A DNA stretch of 50,123 nucleotides from Bacteroidales bacterium (lineage in GTDB: Bacteria; Bacteroidota; Bacteroidia; Bacteroidales; Prolixibacteraceae). The position numbers and the translations under genes are program-made. The stretch lies in assembly GCA_015654795.1 (NCBI GenBank), contig JAATGF010000142.1:1-50123 (forward strand), given 5' to 3'. This document shows, in pieces, positions 27,453 to 36,247 of this stretch. The notes beneath the pieces were generated by a model. It ran no database searches and had not been told where the DNA came from. It saw only the letters and a program-made list of their open reading frames with translations. Each line of letters opens with the position of its first letter. Positions within the stretch are counted from its first letter, which is position 1.

Positions 27453-28970
27453 TTAGTTTTTATTGATTGAAAGTGAAGATGATGACATCGTGGCACCATC
27501 ATAAGAAACATCGGTTGCATCCTTAAAAACAATGCCTTTTATATCTCTAAAATTTAAGTTGAAGCTTTGTTTTAATAATTCTGGGCGCGAAAAATTCCGG
27601 TTATCAACTGCGTAAAACGCTGGATCTTTCTGTGGAACAATAAACGGTTTGGAAACTTGCCCTGTCGAATCGATATGGCAAATGAATGGCTTACTGGCAA
27701 CACCATCCAACCGGCGGCTGCTGAACACAAACCAACGGCTGTTTCCCGACCATGAAAAATAACTCTCGCTTTCGCTGCTGTTAACCGCCGGCTTTGTCAT
27801 TTGCATGGTTTTCAAGTCAATAAGATACAAATCTGCCGACTTGTTGTTTACCGGGAAATATCCAAAATCGACCATTGAAAAAAGCATGAACCGTCCATCG
27901 GGCGAAACAGTCGGAAAAGCAATGCTTTTCCCGATTTTTTCAGCAGAAATTATTTCTTCGGGCTGCCCCATGTTGTTGGTACTTTCGTCGAACGACACAC
28001 GCATCAGGCTGTAAAGGTTTTCTTCGTTGGGCATGTCGGTTTTGTATTCGTCGGCGAGGGTATAGTAGAGATATTTACCATCAGCCGACCAGCATGGAAG
28101 ATTTTCCCGTTTGGACGACGAAATCTGCGGAAATGTGAAAACTTTATTTGTTTCAATATTGTACAGTACAATATCTGAGGCTAAATCGAAGACTTCTTTT
28201 ACTTTATGGTCGAACCCCGACAAATAGTAGTTCTGTACAATTTTGTTCACAGCAAAAGCCACCAGTTTCCCAGCTGGATGCCAGCTGCAATAAGCTCCGG
28301 CCGAGAGGGTTTCAGGAGTCTTGAGATTGATTTTGCTTAGCTTCCCTTTGTTGTAAAAAACTGTTCCGCCGTGTTTTCCGCGAATGTGAAACAACATTTG
28401 GTCGGGGTTATTCCGGTTGAAAGTATGGCAATTCATACAGTCGTGTTCGATCCGATAATTGTTGAATACCTCTTTCTCGTCGAAGTTTTGCAGGTTGCGC
28501 TGGTGCATAGCCATCCGGTTCCACAAGCTATTGGTCGGGGCTATATCGCGATAGTATAAGTACGGGTCGATGGCATCGGCTGAAACCAGATTTCTGAACG
28601 GTTTGAAACGATGCCATCCGTCGCTTTTTTTCGCAAATATTTCGATTGTAATGCTGTCGTTCTTGTTGGCGTCAAGAAGCTTTTGCCATTGAGTCTCTGG
28701 AATCAATGTTTTGCCGTTGGTACTGGCAAGCCTGAGCGGAGTCCCTTTTTTTCCTGAAATCTGCACCAAAAAACGGTCGCCCGGTTCCTTAACCTCAAAA
28801 TTGAAGGGAGCCAGATTAAATGGAAGAGTCGCTCCGGAATAATCGGGGAAAATATGAGCCGATTGCTGTTCCTTCACATATTCGCGAATTTCGGGGACCG
28901 AACACCCAATCATCAGAAACAGAAAGATTCCTGAAATTAAACATGCTTTAATATTTTTCATACTTTTCAA
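27453..28970 (-). CDS. PD40/TolB-like lipoprotein with a CxxCH haem-binding motif
   Basis: A 505-residue lipoprotein (FLFLMIGCSV, Cys23). The N-terminal 170 residues are a beta-rich part of unknown fold. One c-type haem motif, HDCMNCHTFN (Cys178, Cys181, His182), follows, then WD40-like PD40 repeats (AYCSWHPAGKLVAFAVNKIV; ENLPCWSADGKYLYYT; AFPTVSPDGRFMLFSMVDFG; SYFSWSGNSRWFVFSSRR). It is probably anchored in the periplasm or outer membrane. Its start is 4 bp after the stop of the DUF6057-type gene, so the two are an operon. The role is unknown; the haem motif suggests electron transfer or sensing. Confidence 0.7.
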   Translation of the reverse strand: MKSMKNIKACLISGIFLFLMIGCSVPEIREYVKEQQSAHIFPDYSGATLPFNLAPFNFEVKEPGDRFLVQISGKKGTPLRLASTNGKTLIPETQWQKLLDANKNDSITIEIFAKKSDGWHRFKPFRNLVSADAIDPYLYYRDIAPTNSLWNRMAMHQRNLQNFDEKEVFNNYRIEHDCMNCHTFNRNNPDQMLFHIRGKHGGTVFYNKGKLSKINLKTPETLSAGAYCSWHPAGKLVAFAVNKIVQNYYLSGFDHKVKEVFDLASDIVLYNIETNKVFTFPQISSSKRENLPCWSADGKYLYYTLADEYKTDMPNEENLYSLMRVSFDESTNNMGQPEEIISAEKIGKSIAFPTVSPDGRFMLFSMVDFGYFPVNNKSADLYLIDLKTMQMTKPAVNSSESESYFSWSGNSRWFVFSSRRLDGVASKPFICHIDSTGQVSKPFIVPQKDPAFYAVDNRNFSRPELLKQSFNLNFRDIKGIVFKDATDVSYDGATMSSSSLSINKN

Positions 28971-28973
28971 TAT

Positions 28974-30776
28974 CTAACCAATCATGCGTGCTAAAATTTC
29001 ATTTCGTTCTTCGTCCGAAATCCGGCTTTCAAACAGGATGTAGTACCAGTAAGTATCTCCATATTTTGCCTGCAGATTCATACGAGCCCGGGGCAGGTCA
29101 TTTCTCGCGGCTGCAAGGTCTTTTCCGAATTCACCAAATCGGTTGATAACACGATTGTCGAATGTGAATTCCTGAGGATCGATCGGAATTCCCTTTGCGA
29201 ACAGGCTGTAATAGAGTAGCCCTTCCATGTAAACCTTCGGAAGAGAGGTATATCCATACGTTTTAAGGCCGGTTAAACAGGTCGCAAAATCATTCATTCG
29301 GTTGTCGAGCAATATACTGATAACCAAATAATCGTAAGCCATTTTATTGTTTTTGGAATTGTGCGATAACAAATACAGATTCATTTCCACTCCCTTGGCA
29401 AATACTTCAGCCTGGGGCAACTGCAACCGCCTGTATTCGCTTAGTTCCGGGTCGCGGTCAATCATTGTCGAGTCGTCGATAAATCGCTGATAGCAGGTAA
29501 CCCAGTTTTTGCAGAATAAAGAATGGCTCATAAGGTTCAGAAATTTTTGGGCTTCCTTTAACTGACCTTCTGCCAGATAAGCTTTAACGAGGTTTTTCAG
29601 AACAATCGGGTTGGCTCCATAAACGTTGGTTGCCTCGGTTCCCCAAACTACCGACAGGGAAAGTGCGCCCATCTGGAGGAAAATATCCTGATTGGTAATT
29701 ACTTCCGAATAGTCGGTTATTTCGGGAGCAATCAGTCCATCGGAGCCATATCCCTGGTAATAGCTGAAAAGATCATCACAAATTTTGCCTGTATGGAAAA
29801 GCGCCGCATTGGTGAAAAATGACACATTTCGATCGGGATTGGTACATTTTTTCGAGTATTCCAAAACCTTTGCCCAGTCGTGTTTCAGTCCAAAATATTT
29901 GACTTTGAGTCCATTTTTTTGTTCAAAGCTGAAGGTTAAAAACAGAACCGAAATCATAAGAATTAAGACTGAATAAGCAAGCCAAACAGGTTTCAGTTTT
30001 AATTTCCTGAAAATGAACTCACCTTTCGCCTCGTAAAAAATGATCGGGATAAAAACCGACAGGTAAAGGATAAAAGGCAGCAGTGGAAACGAATAAACCC
30101 GCATCATATCAGTCAGTTCCTGAAGGTAATCGTGAAAAGTCAGATTGAAAACCACACGAAGGACAATCACCACGATCGCAGTTTCAACGAGGTACCAAAG
30201 TAGCTGGCTTTTGGGAGTTTTATGCTTTATCAGAATGACCAGTAAGTACAACAACCAAAAGGTTGCAGCCACGAATCCGTTGAAATAGCATATAAATACA
30301 AGCAACAACGCATAAACCCAAACTGCGTTTTTTGAGTTTCGTGCAACTGACGAGAGATGCACATTCAGAGTTACGAGTAAGCAAACCATGTTTAGATCAT
30401 TCTTAAGATCATGATCGTAGTCGTTGTGCATGCTCATTAGCAGAATAACCGGTAGTAAGGGAAGCCAATAATTCTTCTTTTCGTTTCGGAATATACTCAC
30501 CATCAGGCAATAAGTCGAAGCAACAAAACAAGTAATTATTACCGAAGAGATTACATGGAAATTGTAAAAGCCGATTAGGAAGCGGGAAAAGTAATCGGCC
30601 GGGTAGCCGGGAAATTGGAAAAACTGTTTGAAGAAATAGAAATCGATGAAAAACTCGCGATAATTTCGCATGAGATACAACTCCGGCTCAATTACGAAAT
30701 ATGTAAATCCCAGGTAAGCAGCCGCGGCTAACGCGGCAGTCAGAACCAGGTTTCTTCGTTCAAAGAGTTTTTCCAT
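28974..30776 (-). CDS. DUF6057-like polytopic membrane protein
   Basis: A 600-residue protein. The N-terminal half has about eight to ten hydrophobic segments (LVLTAALAAAAYLGFTYFVI; VISSVIITCFVASTYCLMVS; WVYALLLVFICYFNGFVAAT; LLPFILYLSVFIPIIFY; LAYSVLILMISVLFLTF). The C-terminal 300 residues are soluble and rich in helices (LVKAYLAEGQLKEAQKFLNL), TPR-like. I recognise the general pattern of DUF6057 proteins, which often lie beside a PD40/TolB-like gene in Bacteroidota, as here. Function is unknown. It is translationally close to the CxxCH lipoprotein downstream, with only 3 bp between stop and start. Confidence 0.6.
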   Translation of the reverse strand: MEKLFERRNLVLTAALAAAAYLGFTYFVIEPELYLMRNYREFFIDFYFFKQFFQFPGYPADYFSRFLIGFYNFHVISSVIITCFVASTYCLMVSIFRNEKKNYWLPLLPVILLMSMHNDYDHDLKNDLNMVCLLVTLNVHLSSVARNSKNAVWVYALLLVFICYFNGFVAATFWLLYLLVILIKHKTPKSQLLWYLVETAIVVIVLRVVFNLTFHDYLQELTDMMRVYSFPLLPFILYLSVFIPIIFYEAKGEFIFRKLKLKPVWLAYSVLILMISVLFLTFSFEQKNGLKVKYFGLKHDWAKVLEYSKKCTNPDRNVSFFTNAALFHTGKICDDLFSYYQGYGSDGLIAPEITDYSEVITNQDIFLQMGALSLSVVWGTEATNVYGANPIVLKNLVKAYLAEGQLKEAQKFLNLMSHSLFCKNWVTCYQRFIDDSTMIDRDPELSEYRRLQLPQAEVFAKGVEMNLYLLSHNSKNNKMAYDYLVISILLDNRMNDFATCLTGLKTYGYTSLPKVYMEGLLYYSLFAKGIPIDPQEFTFDNRVINRFGEFGKDLAAARNDLPRARMNLQAKYGDTYWYYILFESRISDEERNEILARMIG

Positions 30777-30815
30777 AGTGTTTATTCTCTTAATTTTTCA
30801 GAAGGTGCTGTAGTG

Positions 30816-31754
30816 TTATTTCACTCCCCTGGTGGTTTGTACAACCGTTTTAATCGTTCCGTCGGCATTGAAAAATAGTTTATCGACGCAAACCGAGCGA
30901 AGGTTTCCTTTTCCTGAAATAGATTGATTATGGTAGAAAGCGTACCATTGGCCTTTGTATTCGACAACCGAGCCATGGCTGGTGTCGCATCCGGTTGGTT
31001 CGAGGTAAATGCCCTTGTGTTCCCACGGGCCAAGCGGACTTTTGCTCATAGCGTATCGTAGCTGATTTTGGCGCGGATTATTGTCGGCATAAGTCAGGTA
31101 GTAAATGCCATTTCGCTTAAACAGCCAGGCTGCTTCATGAAAATCAATCAGCCCGGTCATGTCCTTCATTTCGCCGTCAATTTCCACCATATTTTCCTTT
31201 AGCTTTCCGCCCTGGCATTTGCTTCCGCCGCCGTAAATCAGGTAAGCCTGCCCGTCGCCGTCGACAAAAACGCAAGGGTCGATCATGGCAAAACCGCCAA
31301 CGCTTTTAATGTATCCCTGGCTTTTGAAGTCGCTTGCCGGTTTTTTGCTGGTTGCCACTCCAATTTTCCAGGTGTTGTTCCAGTCTGATCCGCTCGGATG
31401 CGGGAAATAGTAGTAGTAAGTGCCGTTTTTATATGCGCAGTCGGGTGCCCACATGAAACCACCTTCCGGACGGCCCCATTCTACCTGTCCTGAATTCAGG
31501 ATTTCGCCGTGGTCTTTCCAGTTAACCATGTCGTCGGTTGAAAACACATGGTAGCGGTCCATCAAATCGCAACCACGCGGCGGATCAACATCGTGCGATG
31601 CATAAATGTAAAGTCGCCCGTCTTTCCATACATGAGCTGACGGATCGGCTGTGTATATGTGAGTTATGATCGGGTTCTTTGCCCAGCTGATGCTGGTCGA
31701 TAAAACACATAAAGCACACATGAATAAACTGGAGATAAGTATTTTGCGATTCAT
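30816..31754 (-). CDS. GH43 family glycoside hydrolase
   Basis: A 312-residue secreted enzyme (signal peptide ending near SISWA) with all three catalytic positions: Asp37 (YTADPSAHVW), Asp159 (MIDPCVFVD) and Glu207 (DFHEAAW). It lacks the NHDxxxDxEGVxGDNRMRYA stretch found in the other copies and reads YADNNPRQNQLRYA instead. This 8-10-residue shortening in a loop near the active site may alter specificity. The tail ends RSVCVDKLFFNADGT. It is upstream of the DUF6057 gene by 39 bp and downstream of the carbamoyltransferase, same strand. Confidence 0.87.
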   Translation of the reverse strand: MNRKILISSLFMCALCVLSTSISWAKNPIITHIYTADPSAHVWKDGRLYIYASHDVDPPRGCDLMDRYHVFSTDDMVNWKDHGEILNSGQVEWGRPEGGFMWAPDCAYKNGTYYYYFPHPSGSDWNNTWKIGVATSKKPASDFKSQGYIKSVGGFAMIDPCVFVDGDGQAYLIYGGGSKCQGGKLKENMVEIDGEMKDMTGLIDFHEAAWLFKRNGIYYLTYADNNPRQNQLRYAMSKSPLGPWEHKGIYLEPTGCDTSHGSVVEYKGQWYAFYHNQSISGKGNLRSVCVDKLFFNADGTIKTVVQTTRGVK

Positions 31755-31848
31755 GAATAATTGATTTTAATGCTATTAAATTGAGTTATAATAAAAATAG
31801 AACCAGATAAATCATTAGTTATTTGCATTTAAGTTTGGTACATAGATG

Positions 31849-33708
31849 TTAGTCAGGATTAACCTGTGGTTTTTTCGGAAATACTATTCTATTTTGGTCT
31901 GATCGTTTCATCAGGTAATTGCCCATAACCAGGTAATCCATTTCGGTGTGCATAAAATCGGTAAAAGCGTCTTCGGGCGAGCAAACAATTGGCTCTCCGC
32001 GCACATTGAATGAGGTATTAACCAGCATTCCACATCCGGTTAATTGTTTGAAATCACTAATTAGCTGATAAAAACGAGGATTCGATTGAGCAGTAACCGT
32101 TTGTATCCGGGCCGAATAATCGATGTGCGTAATGGCAGGAACGGACGATCGCTGATGATACAACCGATCGTACATTCCAAAGTTGGCGTAATTCTCCGGC
32201 TCCGGACTTCTTATGGGCAAATTCAACGATGCAACAAAAAGCATGTACGGCGAACTCATTTTTTCACCAAAAAAATGCACGGTATCTTCTTTCAAAACAC
32301 TTGGAGCAAATGGTCGAAACCCCTCGCGAAACTTGATTTTCAGGTTTAGTGTCTTTTGAATTTCCGGATTGCGCGGATCGGCCAGAATGCTCCGGTTACC
32401 CAGCGCCCTCGGCCCAAACTCCATCCGCCCCTGGAACCAGCCAACAATTTGCCCATCGGCAAGTAACTGGCTAACGTTTGTACTCAATGCTGAAAAATCA
32501 GCATGATAAGTGTATTTTGCATCGTAGCGCAATAGTGTGCGCTCAATTTCACGATCAGTATATTGTGGTCCCAGGTACGCGGAATTCATCGAATCGGCCA
32601 ACTGATCGCCTGTTACACGTGAGTTCCCAAAATAAATGTGGTGAACAGCATAAGCTGCTCCCAACGAACCTCCGGCATCGCCTGCTGCAGGCTGTATCCA
32701 GATATTTTCGAATAATCCGGCTTCCCTTATTTTGCTGTTTATAACGCAGTTCAATGCAACCCCGCCTGCCATTACCAGATTTTTACACCCGGTAAGGTTT
32801 CGGGTAGTTTCGGCCAGTCTAACAACAATTATTTCTGTAACCTGCTGGATGGCCAGTGCCAGGTTCATGTGTTCCTGATTTATTTCTGATTCAGCTTCGC
32901 GCCTTGAAATCCCAAGTAGTTTCTTCCATTTCAATTCGTTAGTCATAGTTAAACCGGTTGCAAAACGAAAATAATCCATGTTCAGAATGATTGATCCGTC
33001 AGGCCTGACATCAACCATTTCATCCAGAATTTTTCTACAAAATCCGGCTGTTTGCAGCGACTGTGAATTGCCATATGGAGCCAATCCCATTAACTTGTAT
33101 TCTCCACTATTGACTCGAAATCCGAGATAATAGGTAAATGCAGAGTACAATAAACCAACCGAGTGTGGAAAATGAAGTTCTTTCAATTTCCTGATTTCAT
33201 TTCCTTTTCCAAGACAAATGGTGGTTGTAGCCCATTCGCCTACGCCATCGATGGTTAAAATGGCTGCCTCTTCAAACGGAGATGGATAAAACGCACTGGA
33301 CGCATGAGACAAATGGTGCTCAGGAAAAAGTAAAGGGACTTTTAACTCACCAAATTTTTGCAACTCCCGGTGCAATAATTTTCTAAAAAACAGCTTGTCT
33401 TTAATCCAGACAGGCATTGCGGTCAGAAAACTCTTCAATCCGCATGGAGCAAAAGCATGGTAAGTTTCAAGCAGTCGTTCGAATTTCAGAAAAGGTTTAT
33501 CATAAAAAGCAATAGCCGACATTTCTTCAAAGCGAATTCCGGCTTCGGAAAGTACATAACTTATTGCTTTTGCAGGGAACCTTGAGTCATGTTTAATTCT
33601 TGAGAATCGTTCTTCATGGGCTGCGGCAATAATTTTTCCGTTCACGATCAATGCGGCTGCACTATCGTGATAAAATGCTGAGATGCCTAATATTGCCGTA
33701 CGTGTCAT
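31849..33708 (-). CDS. carbamoyltransferase (NodU/TobZ/CmcH family)
   Basis: A 619-residue protein with the N-terminal Kae1/ASKHA-like domain (ILGISAFYHDSAAALIVNGK; AAHEERFSRIKHDSRFP; FPEHHLSHASSAFYPSPF; ILTIDGVGEW; GEYKLMGLAPYG; NLVMAGGVALNCVINSKI) and the C-terminal carbamoyltransferase domain (GWFQGRMEFGPRALGNRSIL; FREGFRPFAPSVLKED). These enzymes transfer a carbamoyl group from carbamoyl phosphate, through carbamoyl-adenylate, to a hydroxyl on a sugar or other small molecule. It is the last gene of a four-gene cassette with DUF5989, SxtJ and SGNH proteins. The acceptor is unknown; a surface glycan or lipid-linked sugar is plausible. Confidence 0.92.
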   Translation of the reverse strand: MTRTAILGISAFYHDSAAALIVNGKIIAAAHEERFSRIKHDSRFPAKAISYVLSEAGIRFEEMSAIAFYDKPFLKFERLLETYHAFAPCGLKSFLTAMPVWIKDKLFFRKLLHRELQKFGELKVPLLFPEHHLSHASSAFYPSPFEEAAILTIDGVGEWATTTICLGKGNEIRKLKELHFPHSVGLLYSAFTYYLGFRVNSGEYKLMGLAPYGNSQSLQTAGFCRKILDEMVDVRPDGSIILNMDYFRFATGLTMTNELKWKKLLGISRREAESEINQEHMNLALAIQQVTEIIVVRLAETTRNLTGCKNLVMAGGVALNCVINSKIREAGLFENIWIQPAAGDAGGSLGAAYAVHHIYFGNSRVTGDQLADSMNSAYLGPQYTDREIERTLLRYDAKYTYHADFSALSTNVSQLLADGQIVGWFQGRMEFGPRALGNRSILADPRNPEIQKTLNLKIKFREGFRPFAPSVLKEDTVHFFGEKMSSPYMLFVASLNLPIRSPEPENYANFGMYDRLYHQRSSVPAITHIDYSARIQTVTAQSNPRFYQLISDFKQLTGCGMLVNTSFNVRGEPIVCSPEDAFTDFMHTEMDYLVMGNYLMKRSDQNRIVFPKKPQVNPD

Positions 33709-33712
33709 AATT

Positions 33713-33862
33713 TTAAAAGATTGAGTAAATGAAAGGTGCCAATGCCGAAGTCTCGGTTAGTACAACCAACAGACCCAAAATCAGCAGTATAGCAATGAGT
33801 GGAATCATCCAGAATTTCTTCCGGATTTTGAGAAATCGAAAAAGTTCTTTTAAAAAATCCAT
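33713..33862 (-). CDS. DUF5989-type small membrane protein
   Basis: A 49-residue protein (MDFLKELFRFLKIRKKFWMI, then PLIAILLILGLLVVLTETSA and a short tail APFIYSIF). One transmembrane helix follows a basic, aromatic N-terminus, the standard form of DUF5989. It fits exactly between SxtJ (9 bp upstream) and the carbamoyltransferase (4 bp downstream). DUF5989 and SxtJ are regular companions of carbamoyltransferases in many phyla. A role in membrane docking of the transferase is only inferred. Confidence 0.85.
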   Translation of the reverse strand: MDFLKELFRFLKIRKKFWMIPLIAILLILGLLVVLTETSALAPFIYSIF

Positions 33863-33871
33863 AGCCCAAGT

Positions 33872-34273
33872 TTAAAATAAGTCAATTAAATCGTCAGAAG
33901 AATAAACCTGATTACGATTGATTAGTACCGAAGATTGATCTTTTTTGAATGCTTTTAGCTGAAGCGGGTCTTTCCCTATCCAGCGGCGGATAAGCCCTAC
34001 CGGTGTTACAATTGTAAAAAAGACAATGCTCAGTAATACTGTCGAACTAATTTTGCTTAGCAGCTTGGCCAAACCAAACCAGGACGATGTTAACGGTGAG
34101 TAAACAACCGGGACGATAAGCGCCACAAACCCGAGAGATATGGCCCCAAACATGAATTCTTTTTGGTCGGTCCACAATGCAAAAAGGCACGAGATAACTA
34201 CCAGCATCAGCCCGAATTCGATGTTTTGTAGTCGGGAAGGTTTTGAGAAAAAATTTTCTTCTGCATCTTTCAT
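33872..34273 (-). CDS. SxtJ-family membrane protein
   Basis: A 133-residue protein with several hydrophobic segments (IEFGLMLVVISCLFALW; FMFGAISLGFVALIVPVVYS; ISSTVLLSIVFFTIVTPVGL) and the family's tail IRRWIGKDPLQLKAF. SxtJ proteins accompany carbamoyltransferases; their function is not established. Its start overlaps the stop of the SGNH gene by 4 bp (ATGA arrangement), and DUF5989 follows 9 bp later, so the cassette is a tight operon. Confidence 0.83.
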   Translation of the reverse strand: MKDAEENFFSKPSRLQNIEFGLMLVVISCLFALWTDQKEFMFGAISLGFVALIVPVVYSPLTSSWFGLAKLLSKISSTVLLSIVFFTIVTPVGLIRRWIGKDPLQLKAFKKDQSSVLINRNQVYSSDDLIDLF

Positions 34274-36156
34274 AATTCCAGTTGTTTTTTCATTTTTAGA
34301 GTACTTTCGGTTCTCGATCCGGCGAGCACTGCCATTTTTACATATTTTTTGGCTCCATCCGGATTATTCATTTTCACGTACAGCCCGGCAATCTCGTCCA
34401 TGATTGCAGTGTTTTTTTCATCATTTTTCAGTTTTTCCTGACATTGTATAATTTGCTCAACCAGTGGCTTTAAGGCCAATAAGTTCATCAGGCTGTTATT
34501 GTGTGATATGGCGTAATTCAGGTAAGGAACAGCTTTCAGAGGTAAATCTTGTTTCAGGTATAAAACGAAGAGAAAATGAGCTTTATCGAACGAAGCTCCT
34601 GAAGCAAATGACTTGCTAAAATAAAATGCAGCTGCCTGCTCGTTACCCGATTCGCCACAAATCATTGCGGCTTTCTCGTAAAATACCGGGTCGGTCGAAT
34701 ATTCGAGTACCGAGCCTTCAGCAATTTTTGCAGCCTTAGCCAGTTGTTTTTGAGTCTGATAGTACGTGTACAGTGAGTTATGAACAGTAAGCCAGTCTTC
34801 TTCGTTGCGGAAAAGTTTTGCTGCCAACTTCTCTTCGATAGTATTTTCGGGTATCGGTTTATTAATATAGGTTGAATCGTAAAAAGGCCAGTGCGCCTTG
34901 AGTTGCATAATCCGGAACTCACCAGCAATTGAATCGAGGGGCGAAACAGGCATGGTTTGTTCCAAATGTTCTTCGGTAAATGGTGTAGTATTTTTAGGAA
35001 GTATATTGTAATCCATTATTTTGGTGTAGAAAGCATTTGCAAGCAGAGCGTAGCCTTTAATGTTGGGATGAACATGGTCAGTAAAAAGCTCTTTACCAAG
35101 TAGTTGATTGGGTGAGTTTTTTTCAAATTCTGTTTTTGCGTCAACCATGTAAGTGTGTTTGTATTGGTGGCACAATGTCTCTATTATCAAATTTAATTCT
35201 TCGGGTGCCCTAAAACGAAGTAAATCGAGCTCCTTTGCTTTTGTAAAATAATCTTTGGCGCTTTTATAGTCACCTTTGTTCAGAAATTTCTGGGCTTTCC
35301 GATAGCAGGACAACGCATTATTTTCATCGGTCCCTTCGGTGATAAAAGGTGGTAAATCTTTTAAATTACTTACTGTGTTACTGAAAAAAACCGGAATATT
35401 CCGGCTGCTCAGCAATTGCAGAACAGCATTCATGTTGTATTTAAACTGGTTAATTCCTTTTTCGTAAAGTTTCGAGTGAAGCGGAATTTTCTGGTCGTGA
35501 ACCATCAATTCCATTCGGGTCATTTTCTTTTCTGAACTTGTGTTTTTTATGGTATGGATTATCTGGCTGTAACTGTTCATACACAACTGAACCACCCTCG
35601 ATTGCCTCATTTGAAGCAGGAAGTTTACCAGCGCAGGATTACTGCCAATGGTTTGTGACGAGGCAACTCCCATGCCTCCGTAGTATTCGTTCTGTCCAGC
35701 ATAAATTAGAACCGCATCCGGTTCATATTTAATTAGTTGTTCGGCAAACCCTTTAATGGTATATGAATTAACAGCTGTTAACGACAAATTAATTATTTCG
35801 AAGTTTTTATCTGGATATTCATTCATCAGTCGGTACTGAAGCCAGCGGTGAAATGAAGCATTATGAAAATAGGGAAAACCTACGGTAGTCGATTCTCCAA
35901 GCATAAAAAAGCGAAAGGTATTCGGCTCTTTCTTTTTGCGGAAAAACTCGGTATTACCTTGAGGGGCAAAACGTGAGTCGGTGAAGTATTTTTCTGAAGC
36001 TTGCGGATTGAACACCAAATAACCTTTCGATCCAGGATACTCAACAAATAAATCGAAATTGTTGCCAAATCCGAAAATCCGTAATGCTCCTTCGATGATT
36101 AAAATAGCAACGAAAGGAAGCAGGATAGCAATTATTTTGAAGGTGAAATTTCTCAT
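34270..36156 (-). CDS. membrane-anchored SGNH/GDSL hydrolase with C-terminal TPR-like region
   Basis: A 628-residue protein with an N-terminal membrane anchor (IIAILLPFVAILIIEGALRI). The SGNH domain has the block I Ser89 (FMLGESTTVGFP), the block III Asn156 (IYAGQNEYYG) and the block V Asp-His pair (TDHVHPNIKGYALLA). The last 200 or so residues are helical, tetratricopeptide-like (EKAAMICGESGNEQAAAFYF; AGLYVKMNNPDGAKKYVKMA). It may add or remove an acyl group on a glycan in the periplasm, matching the carbamoyl transfer encoded by the same operon. It is the first gene of that cassette, downstream of the SusD terminator. Confidence 0.83.
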   Translation of the reverse strand: MRNFTFKIIAILLPFVAILIIEGALRIFGFGNNFDLFVEYPGSKGYLVFNPQASEKYFTDSRFAPQGNTEFFRKKKEPNTFRFFMLGESTTVGFPYFHNASFHRWLQYRLMNEYPDKNFEIINLSLTAVNSYTIKGFAEQLIKYEPDAVLIYAGQNEYYGGMGVASSQTIGSNPALVNFLLQMRQSRVVQLCMNSYSQIIHTIKNTSSEKKMTRMELMVHDQKIPLHSKLYEKGINQFKYNMNAVLQLLSSRNIPVFFSNTVSNLKDLPPFITEGTDENNALSCYRKAQKFLNKGDYKSAKDYFTKAKELDLLRFRAPEELNLIIETLCHQYKHTYMVDAKTEFEKNSPNQLLGKELFTDHVHPNIKGYALLANAFYTKIMDYNILPKNTTPFTEEHLEQTMPVSPLDSIAGEFRIMQLKAHWPFYDSTYINKPIPENTIEEKLAAKLFRNEEDWLTVHNSLYTYYQTQKQLAKAAKIAEGSVLEYSTDPVFYEKAAMICGESGNEQAAAFYFSKSFASGASFDKAHFLFVLYLKQDLPLKAVPYLNYAISHNNSLMNLLALKPLVEQIIQCQEKLKNDEKNTAIMDEIAGLYVKMNNPDGAKKYVKMAVLAGSRTESTLKMKKQLEL

Positions 36157-36212
36157 TTTTAGTCAATCCACATGTAACTTCATAACATCTCAACATTGTA
36201 AACCGAAGAAAT

Positions 36213-36237
36213 AAGGGCATCCGAGATGGATGCCCTT
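36213..36237 (-). terminator. rho-independent terminator after the second SusC-SusD pair
   Basis: A perfect 10-bp stem AAGGGCATCC / GGATGCCCTT with a 5-nt loop, 10 bp past the SusD stop on the minus strand and followed by TTATTTCTT. It separates the SusC-SusD transcript from the SGNH-SxtJ-DUF5989-carbamoyltransferase cassette. Confidence 0.8.
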
Positions 36238-36247
36238 TAATGTTTAA

